Shown here: piece after piece, positions 1 through 8,336 of the stretch
Position numbering within the stretch: position 1 is the first letter of the stretch
Layout of the letters: each line of letters starts with the position of its first letter
NCBI RefSeq assembly: GCF_013456555.2
Contig: NZ_CP059154.1
Coordinates: forward strand, 2,480,001-2,544,000
Direction: 5' to 3'
Origin: Natrinema zhouii
GTDB lineage: Archaea; Halobacteriota; Halobacteria; Halobacteriales; Natrialbaceae
DNA: 64,000 nt
The notes under the pieces: generated by a model
The model's input: the letters and a program-made list of their open reading frames with translations, nothing else
Databases searched by the model: none
What the model was told of the DNA's origin: nothing
Position numbers and translations under genes: made by a program

Positions 1-195
1 TCCGACTTGATCATACGTCTCAATTCCAGCTTCCCGCTTTGCCTCGTTCCAGCCACCCGCGATATCGCAGATATGAGTCACACATGGTGAAAGTTCGAGC
101 TCCCGGTAATCCGCTTGCGTCGGCGGTTTTTCCAATCTGCGCGCTGCTTCCCGGAGTGATGAGAGGCAATCCTGTTTTGTATATTCTGATGACAT
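1..195 (-). CDS. Homing endonuclease-associated repeat protein, N-terminal part (cut by left edge)
   Basis: An open frame begins with ATG at 195 and runs off the left edge, giving 65 residues. It contains the pattern LREAARRLEKPPT, then DYRELELSP, then GGWNEAKREAGIE. This is how one unit of the homing endonuclease-associated (HNH-type) repeat reads: a small helical, probably DNA-binding unit ending in W-N-x-A-K-x-x-A-G. A TATA-like TTTTATTATC (minus strand, about 220-230) lies some 25-35 bases before the ATG, which fits a leaderless or short-leader transcript. Whether a nuclease domain follows cannot be seen. Confidence 0.72.
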   Translation of the reverse strand, partial: MSSEYTKQDCLSSLREAARRLEKPPTQADYRELELSPCVTHICDIAGGWNEAKREAGIETYDQVG

Positions 196-299
196 TATGT
201 ATTAGAATCATATGATAGATAATAAAATAAGTGTGGGGGTTCATGAATTATCGTCCTTGAGCAGGAAAGAGCGCGAGGGTTTGCGGAGAAAAGCTAGTA

Positions 300-370
300 T
301 GCGCCGGCCGGGAGTCGAACCCGGGCCGCGAGCTTGGGAAGCTCGAGTCCTACCACTGGACCACCGGCGC
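300..370 (-). tRNA. tRNA-Gly (anticodon CCC)
   Basis: The minus strand folds as a full cloverleaf. The acceptor stem is GCGCCGG/CCGGCGC with discriminator A at 300. The anticodon arm is CGAGC-TTCCCAA-GCTCG, giving anticodon CCC, and the T arm has GGTTCGACTCC. The CCA end is not encoded. A possible TATA (AATAAAG on the minus strand, about 439-447) lies about 70 bases upstream, with a hairpin at 407-425 between it and the tRNA. Confidence 0.96.
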
Positions 371-855
371 ACTGCGCTCACTTCGTTCGCTCGCACGCCG
401 AGGTTCGCAGTTCCTCCGGAACTGCTCACCACCGGTTCACTTTATTCGCTTGCGTGCCGTAATTCGACGAACTCCGTCCGTCTCACCACCAGCGCGCTAC
501 TCACCCAAGCATATCTTCCGGTCGCACTTGAACGTAGCGCTCTCGAACCGGCCAACGTGCCCGCGACGACAAAAACCCGTCCTCGAGTTGCAATCGCTGC
601 GGACTATCAGTACGTATTACGTGTCCGCCGTGGTAGCGAGTCGTGTCGAAAGACGCAACGTGTCCGGGTTGGGGTAGTGGCTATCCTTCAGCCCGTCCGG
701 CTGAGACGCGCAGTTCGATTCTCGCACCCGGACCTTCCGTTCGGCCGCTGTGACGGACTCCGACTCGAGTGCCGACGTTCCATCGAAATCGACCGTCCGG
801 GCACTTTTTTCCGGAGAGGGGAGCCTATTAGGTCACGCCCGGCATAGGATCCCGT
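371..855. other. Intergenic region with one short perfect hairpin
   Basis: No convincing gene is seen in these 485 bases. Open frames that cross the region change direction and lack family features. A perfect 8-bp inverted repeat with a 3-base loop (GCAGTTCC-tcc-GGAACTGC) lies at 407-425. A TATA-like CCTATTAGG (about 823-831) lies 25-30 bases before nadE and is the likely nadE promoter. Confidence 0.5.
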
Positions 856-1650
856 ATGATCGACCTTCGCTTTTCGGACGGGGAACTGGAACGCCAGCGC
901 GACCACATCACCGAATTCATCCGCGAACAGGTCGACGCCGCGGGAGCCGACGGTGTCGTCCTCGGCTTATCGGGAGGGATCGACAGCACGCTGACCGGCT
1001 ATCTGGCGGTCGAGGCCCTCGGATCCGAGAACGTCCACGGGCTCGTCCTGCCGGCGACCGTCAGCAGCGAGGGGAATATGAGCGACGCCGAGCTGGTCGC
1101 ACGGGACCTCGAGATCAGCTACGACGTGATCGAGATCGAGCCGATCGTCGACTCGCTGCTATCGGTCTACCCCGAAGCAGAGGGCGACCGCGAGGCGGTC
1201 GGCAACGCCCGCGCCCGCGTCCGGGGGGTCCTGAACTACCTCGTCGCCAACCACGAAAGCCGGCTGGTCCTGGGGACCGGTAACCGCAGCGAGGCCGCGG
1301 TGGGCTACTTCACCAAGTACGGCGACGGAGCCGTCGACTGCCACCCGATCGGGAACCTCTACAAGGGGCAGGTCCGCCAGCTCGCCCGCCACGTCGGCGT
1401 CCCCGAGGAACTGGCCGCGAAGACCGCCACCGCGGAGCTGTGGGCCGACCAGACCGACGAGGACGAGCTCGGAATTAGCTACGAGACGCTCGACGACATC
1501 CTCGCGACCCACATCGACGGTCCGCTCTCCGTCGCCGCAACCGCCCGGCTGCTCGAGGTCGACGAGGAAACGGTCGAGCGCGTCCGCGGAATGTACGAAC
1601 GCAGCGGACACAAGCGCGACGTGCCGCCGGCCCCGGATCCCCTCGAGTAA
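856..1650 (+). CDS. nadE: NAD+ synthase (ammonia-type)
   Basis: 264 residues. It catalyses ATP-dependent amidation of nicotinic acid adenine dinucleotide to NAD+, the last step of NAD synthesis. The N-type ATP pyrophosphatase P-loop LGLSGGIDST is at about 36-45. GTGNRSE, GYFTKYGDGAVD and the PIGNLYKGQVR segment match the NadE core. There is no nitrilase domain, so it is the short ammonia-using form typical of archaea. ATG at 856 follows a TATA-like element by about 27 bases, so the message is probably leaderless. The gene is convergent with the acetyltransferase gene downstream. Confidence 0.95.
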   Translation: MIDLRFSDGELERQRDHITEFIREQVDAAGADGVVLGLSGGIDSTLTGYLAVEALGSENVHGLVLPATVSSEGNMSDAELVARDLEISYDVIEIEPIVDSLLSVYPEAEGDREAVGNARARVRGVLNYLVANHESRLVLGTGNRSEAAVGYFTKYGDGAVDCHPIGNLYKGQVRQLARHVGVPEELAAKTATAELWADQTDEDELGISYETLDDILATHIDGPLSVAATARLLEVDEETVERVRGMYERSGHKRDVPPAPDPLE

Positions 1651-1665
1651 GGGACCGCAATCCGC

Positions 1666-2205
1666 TCAGTCGCGCTCCGCCGGCCGTTCGTCCTCGAGTA
1701 ATCCGTACCAGTACACGTCGTGATACTCGCCGTCGACGAATTCGACGTCGCGGTGGACGCCCTCCTGCGTGAATCCGACGGACTCGAGCAGTCGTCGCGA
1801 CGGTTCGTTGAACTCGAACACGCGGGCTGCGATCCGGTGGAGGCCGAGCTGGTCGAAGGCGTACCGAACGACGCGCTCCGCTGCGTCGGTTCCGTAGCCC
1901 CGTTCGTGGTGCTCCGGTGCGATCCAGTAGCCGAGTTCGGCGTTGCGGGCCTCCCGGTCGAACGAGTGGAGTCCGACCGTCCCGACCGGCGTCGAATCGG
2001 CGACGACCAGGAGGACCACGGTGTCGTCGCCACAGACGTCGTTTTCGAAGAACTCGCGTTCCTGCTCGCGGTTCACGGGCCTCGAGCGGCCGATCGGCCG
2101 CCAGATTCGCGGGTCGTTGACCTGCGTTTGCAGAAACTCGAGATCCGCCTCCTCGATCGGGCGCAGCGTGACGCGGTCGCCCTCCAGAAACACTGGTCCG
2201 GGCAT
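1666..2205 (-). CDS. GNAT family N-acetyltransferase (RimJ/RimL-like)
   Basis: About 179 residues. Starts with EGDRVTLRP, a typical RimJ/RimL opening, followed by a GNAT core: VGTVGLHSFD, then NAELGYWIAPEHHERGYGTDAA (acetyl-CoA loop), then a C-terminal FNEPSRRLLESVGFTQEG segment. It probably acetylates a protein N-terminus or small amine; the substrate is unknown. ATG at 2205 is preferred over 2247 because a TATA-like TTTATTC lies about 27 bases upstream and family similarity begins right after it. The final residues are convergent with nadE (15-base gap). Confidence 0.88.
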   Translation of the reverse strand: MPGPVFLEGDRVTLRPIEEADLEFLQTQVNDPRIWRPIGRSRPVNREQEREFFENDVCGDDTVVLLVVADSTPVGTVGLHSFDREARNAELGYWIAPEHHERGYGTDAAERVVRYAFDQLGLHRIAARVFEFNEPSRRLLESVGFTQEGVHRDVEFVDGEYHDVYWYGLLEDERPAERD

Positions 2206-2275
2206 ACCAGCCCAATTCGTGTAAGCGAATAAATCACTTTTGTCCAACTTCCTTCCGCTGCTTGAGCCACGCCGC

Positions 2276-2980
2276 CTACTCGAGCAGCGCGTCGATGTCG
2301 TCGGCGTGGGCGGCGACGAGGTCGCCGAAGGCCTGGGCTTCGCGTCGCTCTTGCGTCGCTCGCTCGCCGTCGTCCCGGACCCGGCGTTTCAGGACGGCCA
2401 CCGTATCGGACGGGTTCTCGGCGATCTCTTCGGCGACCGATTGGGGGTCGTCCTCGATGCGCGAAATGAGTCCGATCCGCAGGGCTTCCTCGGCGTCGAT
2501 CGATCGCCCGGAAAGTGAGAACTCGAGCGCGTCGCCCTCACCCAGCACTCTGGGCAGCCGGACGGTCCCGCCCCAGGCGCCGAACAGGCCGAAGCTGACC
2601 CCCGGTTCGCCGTAGGTGGACTCGGGCGTCCCGACCCGGACGTCGCAGGCGAGCGAGAGTTCGAGGCCGCCGCCGCGTGCGGCCCCGTTGATTCCGGCGA
2701 CGACGACCGCAGGCGAGTCCTCGATCGTTCGGGCGACGCGCTGACCCAGACGTGCGAAGTCGGCCGCGCGGTCGCGATCCCCCTCGAGGGCCGCGACCTC
2801 GTGCAGATCGGCCCCCGCGGAGAACGCCGGACCGCGTCCGCGGAGGTAGATCACCGGCTCGTCGGCGTCGTCGATGGCCGCCTCGAGGGCCTCGAGACCC
2901 TCGATGGTCAGGGCGTTGCGCGCTGCGGGGCGGTCGATCGTGACGGTGCGAACCGATCCGTTCGTGTCAACGTCGATCAT
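2276..2980 (-). CDS. Enoyl-CoA hydratase/isomerase family protein
   Basis: 234 residues, crotonase fold. Oxyanion-hole segments are visible: FSAGADLHE at about 53-61 and NGAARGGGLELSLACD at about 98-113. The downstream GVSFGLFGAWGGTVRLPRVLG matches the trimerisation region. The usual catalytic Glu pair is not obvious: the second oxyanion loop reads ARGGGLE and the position following it is not clearly E-x-x-x-G-x-P. The family adds water to enoyl-CoA in beta-oxidation, but this member could be an isomerase or dehydratase. It sits alone between oppositely oriented genes. Confidence 0.88.
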   Translation of the reverse strand: MIDVDTNGSVRTVTIDRPAARNALTIEGLEALEAAIDDADEPVIYLRGRGPAFSAGADLHEVAALEGDRDRAADFARLGQRVARTIEDSPAVVVAGINGAARGGGLELSLACDVRVGTPESTYGEPGVSFGLFGAWGGTVRLPRVLGEGDALEFSLSGRSIDAEEALRIGLISRIEDDPQSVAEEIAENPSDTVAVLKRRVRDDGERATQERREAQAFGDLVAAHADDIDALLE

Positions 2981-3040
2981 GGCAGCAGTCGACCGAGCGT
3001 TTCCAAAGGTCTTTGGCTCCGCCCTCGTAACCCCTCGCTA

Positions 3041-3838
3041 ATGGAGAATGCCGACAGCTGTCGGCGTGCCGCCGTCGAGGCCGTCGCGGACGTCGAACCA
3101 CCACGGCTGCACGAGTATATCGACTCTATCCTCGATCGAGCGTCGATGGTCCCCGCCGTCCTCACCCTCGAGAGCGCCGCGGCGATGGGCGCGGATGGCC
3201 GCGTCCTCGAGGACGAGACCGAGCGGTGTCGCGACGCCGAGTCCGAACCCGATCGGGACCGACCGCAAGCGTCCGACTGCGATCGCGAGCCCGCTCGCAT
3301 CGAGACCCACGCGGCCGGCGTTCAGCTCATCTACGAGGGACTGCGACTGACGCGATCGCTCGCCCACGACGAGCCCTGGACGGCGACCGACGCCGACGCC
3401 AGCGACGCCGATCTCGGAATCCTCGCGGCCGACATCCTTGTCGCCCGCGGCTTCTACCTGCTGGCTCGCACGGACGCCGCCGGGAAAGCGGTCCGAACGG
3501 TCCAGTCGTTCGGCCGCGACCAGACCCGCCGCGCAGACCTCGAGGCCGGATCCGAGGCCAGCGCCGGCACCGGTATCGGGACCGACGGCGGCGATCCCGC
3601 GTCGATCGACGCCTCCCTCGAGCGAGACGTGCTCGAACTGGCCGTCCGCACCGGTGCCGTCGCCGTCGGCGAAACCCCCTCACCCCGACTGCACGCCGTC
3701 GTCGCGGAGTTCGCCGCCGCCGTCGGCACCTCGTTTCCCCCGGTCGAGGACTGCCTCACCGACCTCGAGGCGCGGGCTCGAGAGCTGTCGCTCGAGGATT
3801 CGACGACCGATCGAGCGACATCCGCGACGGATCCCTGA
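3041..3838 (+). CDS. Haloarchaeal conserved protein of unknown function (DUF7114-like)
   Basis: 265 residues with start ATG at 3041; an in-frame extension to 2801 would run through the divergent hydratase and is rejected. The protein is helical and acidic. The segment DADLGILAADILVARGFYLLA...VRTVQSFGRDQT (about residues 125-170) resembles the helical layout of non-catalytic polyprenyl synthase subunits (HepS/HepPPS component I), but no DDxxD motif is present. I recall the family as DUF7114 in haloarchaea; this is memory, not a search. It lies divergent from the hydratase gene and upstream of tRNA-Thr. Confidence 0.75.
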   Translation: MENADSCRRAAVEAVADVEPPRLHEYIDSILDRASMVPAVLTLESAAAMGADGRVLEDETERCRDAESEPDRDRPQASDCDREPARIETHAAGVQLIYEGLRLTRSLAHDEPWTATDADASDADLGILAADILVARGFYLLARTDAAGKAVRTVQSFGRDQTRRADLEAGSEASAGTGIGTDGGDPASIDASLERDVLELAVRTGAVAVGETPSPRLHAVVAEFAAAVGTSFPPVEDCLTDLEARARELSLEDSTTDRATSATDP

Positions 3839-3937
3839 ACGACGAACGCAATCGCGGGAGAGGACTGCGACAAACCGGCGCACGGCCCGCTCGAATCGAA
3901 ACCCATAAAGACGACTCCGGTCAACGAACAGATGCGT

Positions 3938-4009
3938 GCCTGGGTAGCTTAGCGGTAAAGCGCGTCCTTGGTAAGGACGAGAGCCCGGGTTCAAATCCCG
4001 GCCTAGGCT
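3938..4009 (+). tRNA. tRNA-Thr (anticodon GGT)
   Basis: Full cloverleaf: acceptor GCCTGGG/CCTAGGC (one G-T pair), D arm with AGCTTAGCGGTAAAGC, anticodon arm CGTCC-TTGGTAA-GGACG (anticodon GGT), T arm GGGTTCAAATCCC, discriminator T at 4009. A TATA-like CCCATAAAG at about 3902-3910 is correctly spaced for its own promoter. Confidence 0.96.
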
Positions 4010-4171
4010 TGTTCGGTTTCTGTTGTGATTCACTTCGTTGAGAACTGCTCTCGAGGCCACTTCCACTGACGGTCGCTACTGGGTGCTTTCGCCGATCTCG
4101 AGAACACGCTTCAACCCAGTCACTACCTGTTTCGAACTGTTGCTGTAGCGACGACAGAGCCGCGAACGTAG

Positions 4172-4183
4172 CTGCAATTGCAG
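4172..4183. promoter_or_regulatory. Perfect 12-bp palindrome upstream of the zinc microprotein
   Basis: CTGCAATTGCAG reads the same on both strands. It lies 49-60 bases before the microprotein ATG and just upstream of its TATA-like element, a usual position for a regulator site. Confidence 0.45.
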
Positions 4184-4231
4184 GCTGTCCGTTCTTATCT
4201 GTTGCACTGCTGCGTTGCTGTGGTGATTGTG

Positions 4232-4336
4232 ATGCCGATCTGTACTACCTGTAACAACCCTGTTTCGTACGATTTCGCCGCTGCGCACGGTGACGGCGAC
4301 ACTGTCGACTGGTGTCCGCGGTGTCGGGAACGCTAA
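4232..4336 (+). CDS. 34-residue zinc-finger microprotein
   Basis: A 34-codon frame (ATG 4232, TAA 4334-4336) has two CxxC knuckles: C4-x-x-C7 (PICTTC) and C28-x-x-C31 (WCPRC), 20 residues apart. This is a classic single zinc ribbon. Haloarchaea encode many such microproteins (the DUF7563-like group starts the same way), and function is mostly unknown. A TATA-like TTCTTATC is about 35-40 bases upstream and a perfect 12-bp palindrome lies at 4172-4183. The gene faces the secD 3' end, 65 bases away. Both paired cysteine knuckles in such a short frame argue against chance. Confidence 0.68.
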   Translation: MPICTTCNNPVSYDFAAAHGDGDTVDWCPRCRER

Positions 4337-4400
4337 GCGCTCTCGCAGAACAGCAAACCGACCGCAAAGCGCCGTTAGTCGCAGTCTGCGCTCGAGACGC

Positions 4401-6047
4401 CTACCGATCGGTCAACAGCCGTCGCAGGATGTCACCGTAGGCGGGGCGGGTGATGAGGACCCCGATGAGCACGCCGAGGATGGTGATGATCGCGAACCCG
4501 CGGAGGTCACCGAGGCTCAACACGGCGAGCGGCGAGAGGGCGACGATGGTCGTCGCCGCGGCGGCACCGATGACCCAGAAAGCCTTGCGGAATCGCGATT
4601 GGAAGACCCGTTCCGAGCTGACGTCACCTTCGTCCATCACCTCGTCGGCGATGATCACGAGGTCGTCGACCCCGGTCCCCACGACGGCGATGAACCCGGC
4701 GACGTGGGAGAGATCCAGCGGCATGCGTATCAGCGCGGCGAACCCGAGCAAGATGACTACCTCCGCGAGCGCCGTCACGATCATCGGGAGCGCGACCCGC
4801 GTGTCCGTGTATCGGATGTAGACGACGCCGCTGACGGTGACCACCGAGAGCAGCCCGATCAGTAGCGAGAACTCCTTGAACTGGGTCGCGTGGGCCGGTT
4901 CGATCGAGTAGACCTGATCCTGTTCGAAGTCAAGCGGCGCGCGCAGGCTGCCGGCTCGGAGATTGACCGAGAGCGACTGGGCCTGTTGTTGACTCGGTGC
5001 GCTCATCTGGAAGGTCGGGTTGTCCGCCCAGTCGCCGTTCCGCATCGAGGTTGCGAGACCGGGACCCTGTCTACTATCGTCGCCCATGCTGTGTGCGTCG
5101 ATGACCTCACCGTCGACGACGGTCAACAGACAGTACTGGGGTTGGTCGTGGTCGAAACTGACACCGTCTCCGGTACCCGAGAGGCTGCACCGACCGATCC
5201 CTTCGCTGGTGAATCCGAGGTCGTTCAGTTGCTGCTGGAACTCGCCTGCAGCGCTGTCGCGGACCTGCACTGGGACCGCGTACGTGCCGGTGTCCCCCTG
5301 TTGCGTCGGCGGGTCGACGTCGGCGATGTTATCGCCAGTCAACACCGTCTGATTCGACTGGTTCGTCTCGTTTCCGCTATCGTCGGGATAGTAAGCGACG
5401 ACCTCGACGACTCCCCGCTCGGAGAGCAACTGGCGGAGTTCGCCTGCGTCCATGTTTGGAACCTCGACGACGATATAGTGGTTGCCACCCGGTGTCGTCT
5501 GCTCGTAGGCAGATCCACCGGACAGCCCCGCGGCGTTGACCTTCGTCTGGATCGTCTGGATCATATCGTCGCGGGTCTTCTGGGTGACGCCGTCGCGGAT
5601 GTCGTCCTCCGACGCGTCGACGTTCGCCGACTGCAGCGCCGCGGCGAACTCGGCCTGCGTCACGTTGTCAGTGAACACCTCCGCGGTGACGGTCCCGTCC
5701 TCCTGTACGTCGACGCTGGTGTCCGCCGGCTCGAGGCCGAGCTCGTCGGTCATCGTCGACTCGATGTCGTCGAGCCGCTGGCTCTCCTGTTGGTCGATTC
5801 CATCCTCGGCCATGCCGGATTCGATGTCCTCGGCAGTCATTCCGGTGGCTGGGACCCTGATTCGGGTCCCGCCCTCGAGGCCGAGTCCGAACTCGAGGTT
5901 GGTGGGGCCGTTGTCGACGGTGCTCTCGGCGTAGCTGTTGTCGGCCACGATGCCGCCGGGGACGAAGAGGGCGACGAGAGCGAAGGCGAGGAACAGGACG
6001 AGCAGGATGATCCGCCAGTTGGACTTGGCGGCCGCGAGCGGGTTCAT
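4401..6047 (-). CDS. secD: Protein-export membrane protein SecD
   Basis: 548 residues. It has an N-terminal membrane anchor (IILLVLFLAFALVALFVPG), a long periplasm-side P1 domain beginning with GLGLEGGTRIRVP, and a C-terminal block of five membrane helices with VVGTGVDDLVIIADEVMDE, the RND-type conserved helix-4 region. SecD works with SecF to draw proteins through SecYE. Its ATG overlaps the secF stop by 4 bases (ATGA type), so the two are translationally coupled. Archaeal SecDF act without SecA. Gene order F-then-D is the usual haloarchaeal arrangement. Confidence 0.95.
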   Translation of the reverse strand: MNPLAAAKSNWRIILLVLFLAFALVALFVPGGIVADNSYAESTVDNGPTNLEFGLGLEGGTRIRVPATGMTAEDIESGMAEDGIDQQESQRLDDIESTMTDELGLEPADTSVDVQEDGTVTAEVFTDNVTQAEFAAALQSANVDASEDDIRDGVTQKTRDDMIQTIQTKVNAAGLSGGSAYEQTTPGGNHYIVVEVPNMDAGELRQLLSERGVVEVVAYYPDDSGNETNQSNQTVLTGDNIADVDPPTQQGDTGTYAVPVQVRDSAAGEFQQQLNDLGFTSEGIGRCSLSGTGDGVSFDHDQPQYCLLTVVDGEVIDAHSMGDDSRQGPGLATSMRNGDWADNPTFQMSAPSQQQAQSLSVNLRAGSLRAPLDFEQDQVYSIEPAHATQFKEFSLLIGLLSVVTVSGVVYIRYTDTRVALPMIVTALAEVVILLGFAALIRMPLDLSHVAGFIAVVGTGVDDLVIIADEVMDEGDVSSERVFQSRFRKAFWVIGAAAATTIVALSPLAVLSLGDLRGFAIITILGVLIGVLITRPAYGDILRRLLTDR

Positions 6048-6919
6048 GAGCGGATCCCCTCGAACTTGTACCAGCGGAGTAGACTCAGGTTCAACATGTA
6101 GGTGTTCATCAGGTCGGCCGCGAGGCCAACGAACAGGATGATTCCGATCGATGCCAGAAGACCGATGCCGAAGATGTACGCCGAGACGGCCATGACGAGC
6201 ATCGCGGCCATCGACGTGATCGTCATCGTGACGCCAGTTCGCATCGCGCGGTGCGTACTCTCGTAGAAGTCACCGCTCCGGCGCAGGATGTGGTTGTTCA
6301 ACAGGATGTCCGAGTCGACCGAGTACCCGATCAACATCAGCAGGCCGGCGACCGTCCCCAGCGAGAGCGGGATTCCGGCCAGCCGCATGAACGCGAGCGG
6401 GATCACGAGGTCGGAAAACGCGGAAATGACGACCGCGATCGACGGGACGAACGTCCGGAATAGCAGAAAGACGATGGCGCTCATCCCGACGAACGCGATG
6501 GCGACTCCCAGCATGGCCGTTTGCTGGCTCTGCTGGCCGAAGCTCGCCGACGTCGAGGAGACCGCCTGAACGATCTCGCTGTCGCCGTCCGATTCGAGGC
6601 CCTCCTGGGCCTGATCGCTCAGGGCCTGCGAGTCAGCCGAGGAGAACTGAACGATGTACTGATTTTCGCTCCCCGTTCCAGTCACCGATTCCGGCTCTTC
6701 GTCGAACGCCGCCGGAATATCGTCGGCCGGCGTGGTCGTCTGGACGGTCAACTCCGTCCCGCCGGCGAAGTCCATTCCCAGCGGAACCGGCGTGCCGTAC
6801 ACGAGAAACGATCCGCTGAGGACGAGCAGTGCAACCGCGAGAACCGCGAGCGGAACCGCCGCGAGTTGGCGGTTACTGTACCGGGTGTACTCGATCTCCG
6901 GTACGTCGAAATACGCCAT
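6044..6919 (-). CDS. secF: Protein-export membrane protein SecF
   Basis: 291 residues from ATG 6919. The upstream in-frame ATG at 6970 is possible, but family-like sequence begins at MAYFDVPEIEYT. The features are a first helix (PLAVLAVALLVLSG), the GMDFAGGTELTVQ segment, and five C-terminal helices with GYSVDSDILLNNHILRR, the SecF signature after helix 4. It partners SecD in late protein translocation and is first in the secF-secD operon, with a 4-base overlap. Confidence 0.95.
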   Translation of the reverse strand: MAYFDVPEIEYTRYSNRQLAAVPLAVLAVALLVLSGSFLVYGTPVPLGMDFAGGTELTVQTTTPADDIPAAFDEEPESVTGTGSENQYIVQFSSADSQALSDQAQEGLESDGDSEIVQAVSSTSASFGQQSQQTAMLGVAIAFVGMSAIVFLLFRTFVPSIAVVISAFSDLVIPLAFMRLAGIPLSLGTVAGLLMLIGYSVDSDILLNNHILRRSGDFYESTHRAMRTGVTMTITSMAAMLVMAVSAYIFGIGLLASIGIILFVGLAADLMNTYMLNLSLLRWYKFEGIRS

Positions 6920-7115
6920 ATACCGGACAACTTGCAGCCCCCCGAAGTAAGCCTTCCCAATTCCAATCACCGCTCGCGGGCGCGAGGCGTCGACTCGAGC
7001 GTCGGGCTACGGACAGTTACTTTCGTCCCAACGCGGGGCTACGGCTAGTCACTTGCGCCGAGTGGATATCTCGTCAAATTCCACGATGTCAGGCGGATAT
7101 ACTGTTGGCCGCCGA

Positions 7116-7589
7116 TCAGTCCGGCAGATATCGAACGCTCAACACGCCGTCGTCGGCCGAGCGCCGCACTTCCACGCGGACCGCCTCGATCCGGGCCGCT
7201 CGCGCGATCGTTTCCTCGTCCGCGAGAACGTCCTGCGCTGCGGGTTCGACCTCGCCTTCGGGCACGCGGAACACGTGAATCTCGCCCGTGCCGGCGCGTT
7301 CCTCCTGGACGAGGTCGCCGAGCTCGCTGTCGGCCGCGAGCTCTTTTTCGTGCTGGGTCGGCTCGAGATCGCTGTCGACCAGATCGATCGTGCGTCTGTC
7401 CGCGACGTCGATCACCTCCCAGGTGACGTCCATCGGCGGTTCGGGCGCGACGGTCGCCTCGAGGACGTCGTGGACCTCGAGGCCGGGGTTCGACGCGAGG
7501 GTGTGGACCTGTGCGGTGTCGACGTCGCGGACGACCGCCGATTCGTCTTCGGCGTGCGTGACGACGAACGTGCTCGTCTTTTCGGTCAT
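7116..7589 (-). CDS. Haloarchaeal conserved protein (DUF5812-like)
   Basis: 157 residues, acidic and soluble, starting MTEKTSTFVVTHAEDESA. It contains LEATVAPEPPMDVTWEVIDV (about 46-65) and a C-terminal alpha/beta stretch ending RYLPD. I recall this as the DUF5812 family of haloarchaea; no function is known. ATG 7589 is preferred over 7607 because the family N-terminus starts there. It is downstream of the response regulator gene on the same strand, 147 bases away, so co-transcription is possible. Confidence 0.78.
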   Translation of the reverse strand: MTEKTSTFVVTHAEDESAVVRDVDTAQVHTLASNPGLEVHDVLEATVAPEPPMDVTWEVIDVADRRTIDLVDSDLEPTQHEKELAADSELGDLVQEERAGTGEIHVFRVPEGEVEPAAQDVLADEETIARAARIEAVRVEVRRSADDGVLSVRYLPD

Positions 7590-7736
7590 GGCCGACCGTA
7601 CGCGCACCGTCGGTTTCGGGGTTTCGGCTTTCGACCGCGATTCGACGGAGTTCGCTGGTCGGGCTCTCGGCTCGGCCGGTGATCGAACGACCCCTCGAGA
7701 GCCGACCGGACGGCACCGGCGGTCACCGGCACGGCG

Positions 7737-8189
7737 TTACGACGGTGCAGGCGGATGCTGGGCCGACTCGATCCAGAAGTCCTCGATCGCCTGCGCTAAC
7801 GCGTCGAACTCGTCGGGGCTATCCGGCTTCGTGAGGTACGCGTTTGCGGCCCGATCGTAGCTCTCGGCGATGTCCGCTTCCGTTTCCGAACTCGAGAGGA
7901 CGAGAGTCGGTGGTGGTGGGGAGTCCAGTTCGGTCTCGAGCGTCTCTAGGACCGTGAGCCCGTCTACCCGCGGGAGGTTCAGGTCGAGGAGGACGAGATC
8001 GGGATCCGTACTCGCGGTGGTCGTTTCACCCACGTCGAAGTATCTCGTGGCCTCTTTTCCGTCGGTGACCGTGTGGAATTCGATGTCGCTGTCGACCGAT
8101 TTGAACGCTTCCCGGGTCAGACGAACGTCACCCGGATTGTCTTCAATCAGCAAGATATCGATCGGTTCGTTTGGCGTGTGGCTACTCAT
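7737..8189 (-). CDS. Stand-alone response regulator receiver protein
   Basis: 150 residues, a single CheY-like receiver domain with no output domain. The acidic pocket is IEDNPGDVRLT (about 15-25), the phosphoacceptor Asp lies in LVLLDLNLPRVDG (about 64-76), the Ser/Thr switch in TLVLSSSE, and the conserved Lys in YLTKPD. The EDNPGD...R pattern is that of the Rcp1-like receivers that partner hybrid or bacteriophytochrome-type kinases. No kinase gene is adjacent. It probably passes a phosphate to or from a kinase encoded elsewhere. Confidence 0.92.
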   Translation of the reverse strand: MSSHTPNEPIDILLIEDNPGDVRLTREAFKSVDSDIEFHTVTDGKEATRYFDVGETTTASTDPDLVLLDLNLPRVDGLTVLETLETELDSPPPPTLVLSSSETEADIAESYDRAANAYLTKPDSPDEFDALAQAIEDFWIESAQHPPAPS

Positions 8190-8336
8190 AGTGCTTGTAC
8201 CCGAGTAGCAGATACGGGCGCGTAAGAATGATCCCTACATATGTGGTGGATCAGACTTGGTCGGCGAGATCGGTGACGGGAGCGTCTCCGAACCGATCAC
8301 GGAACGACTTTAGGCCCGGCGGTCGCCTCCTCGCGT

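Noticed and set aside
212..847. Long plus-strand frame across the tRNA-Gly region
   Set aside because: It runs through the tRNA and contains long Arg/Pro-rich low-complexity sequence, as expected for antisense or chance frames in GC-rich DNA.
1475..2215. Arg-rich frames antisense to nadE and the acetyltransferase
   Set aside because: Typical shadow frames of GC-rich genes; the real genes have clear family motifs.
2801..3040. 80-codon N-terminal extension of the gene at 3041
   Set aside because: It lies within the divergent enoyl-CoA hydratase gene and has no family-like residues.
4076..4288. 70-codon minus-strand frame opposite the zinc microprotein
   Set aside because: No motif, and it overlaps the better-supported cysteine-rich frame on the other strand.
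5536..5934. Ser/Val-rich plus-strand frame opposite secD
   Set aside because: Antisense shadow of a well-supported gene.
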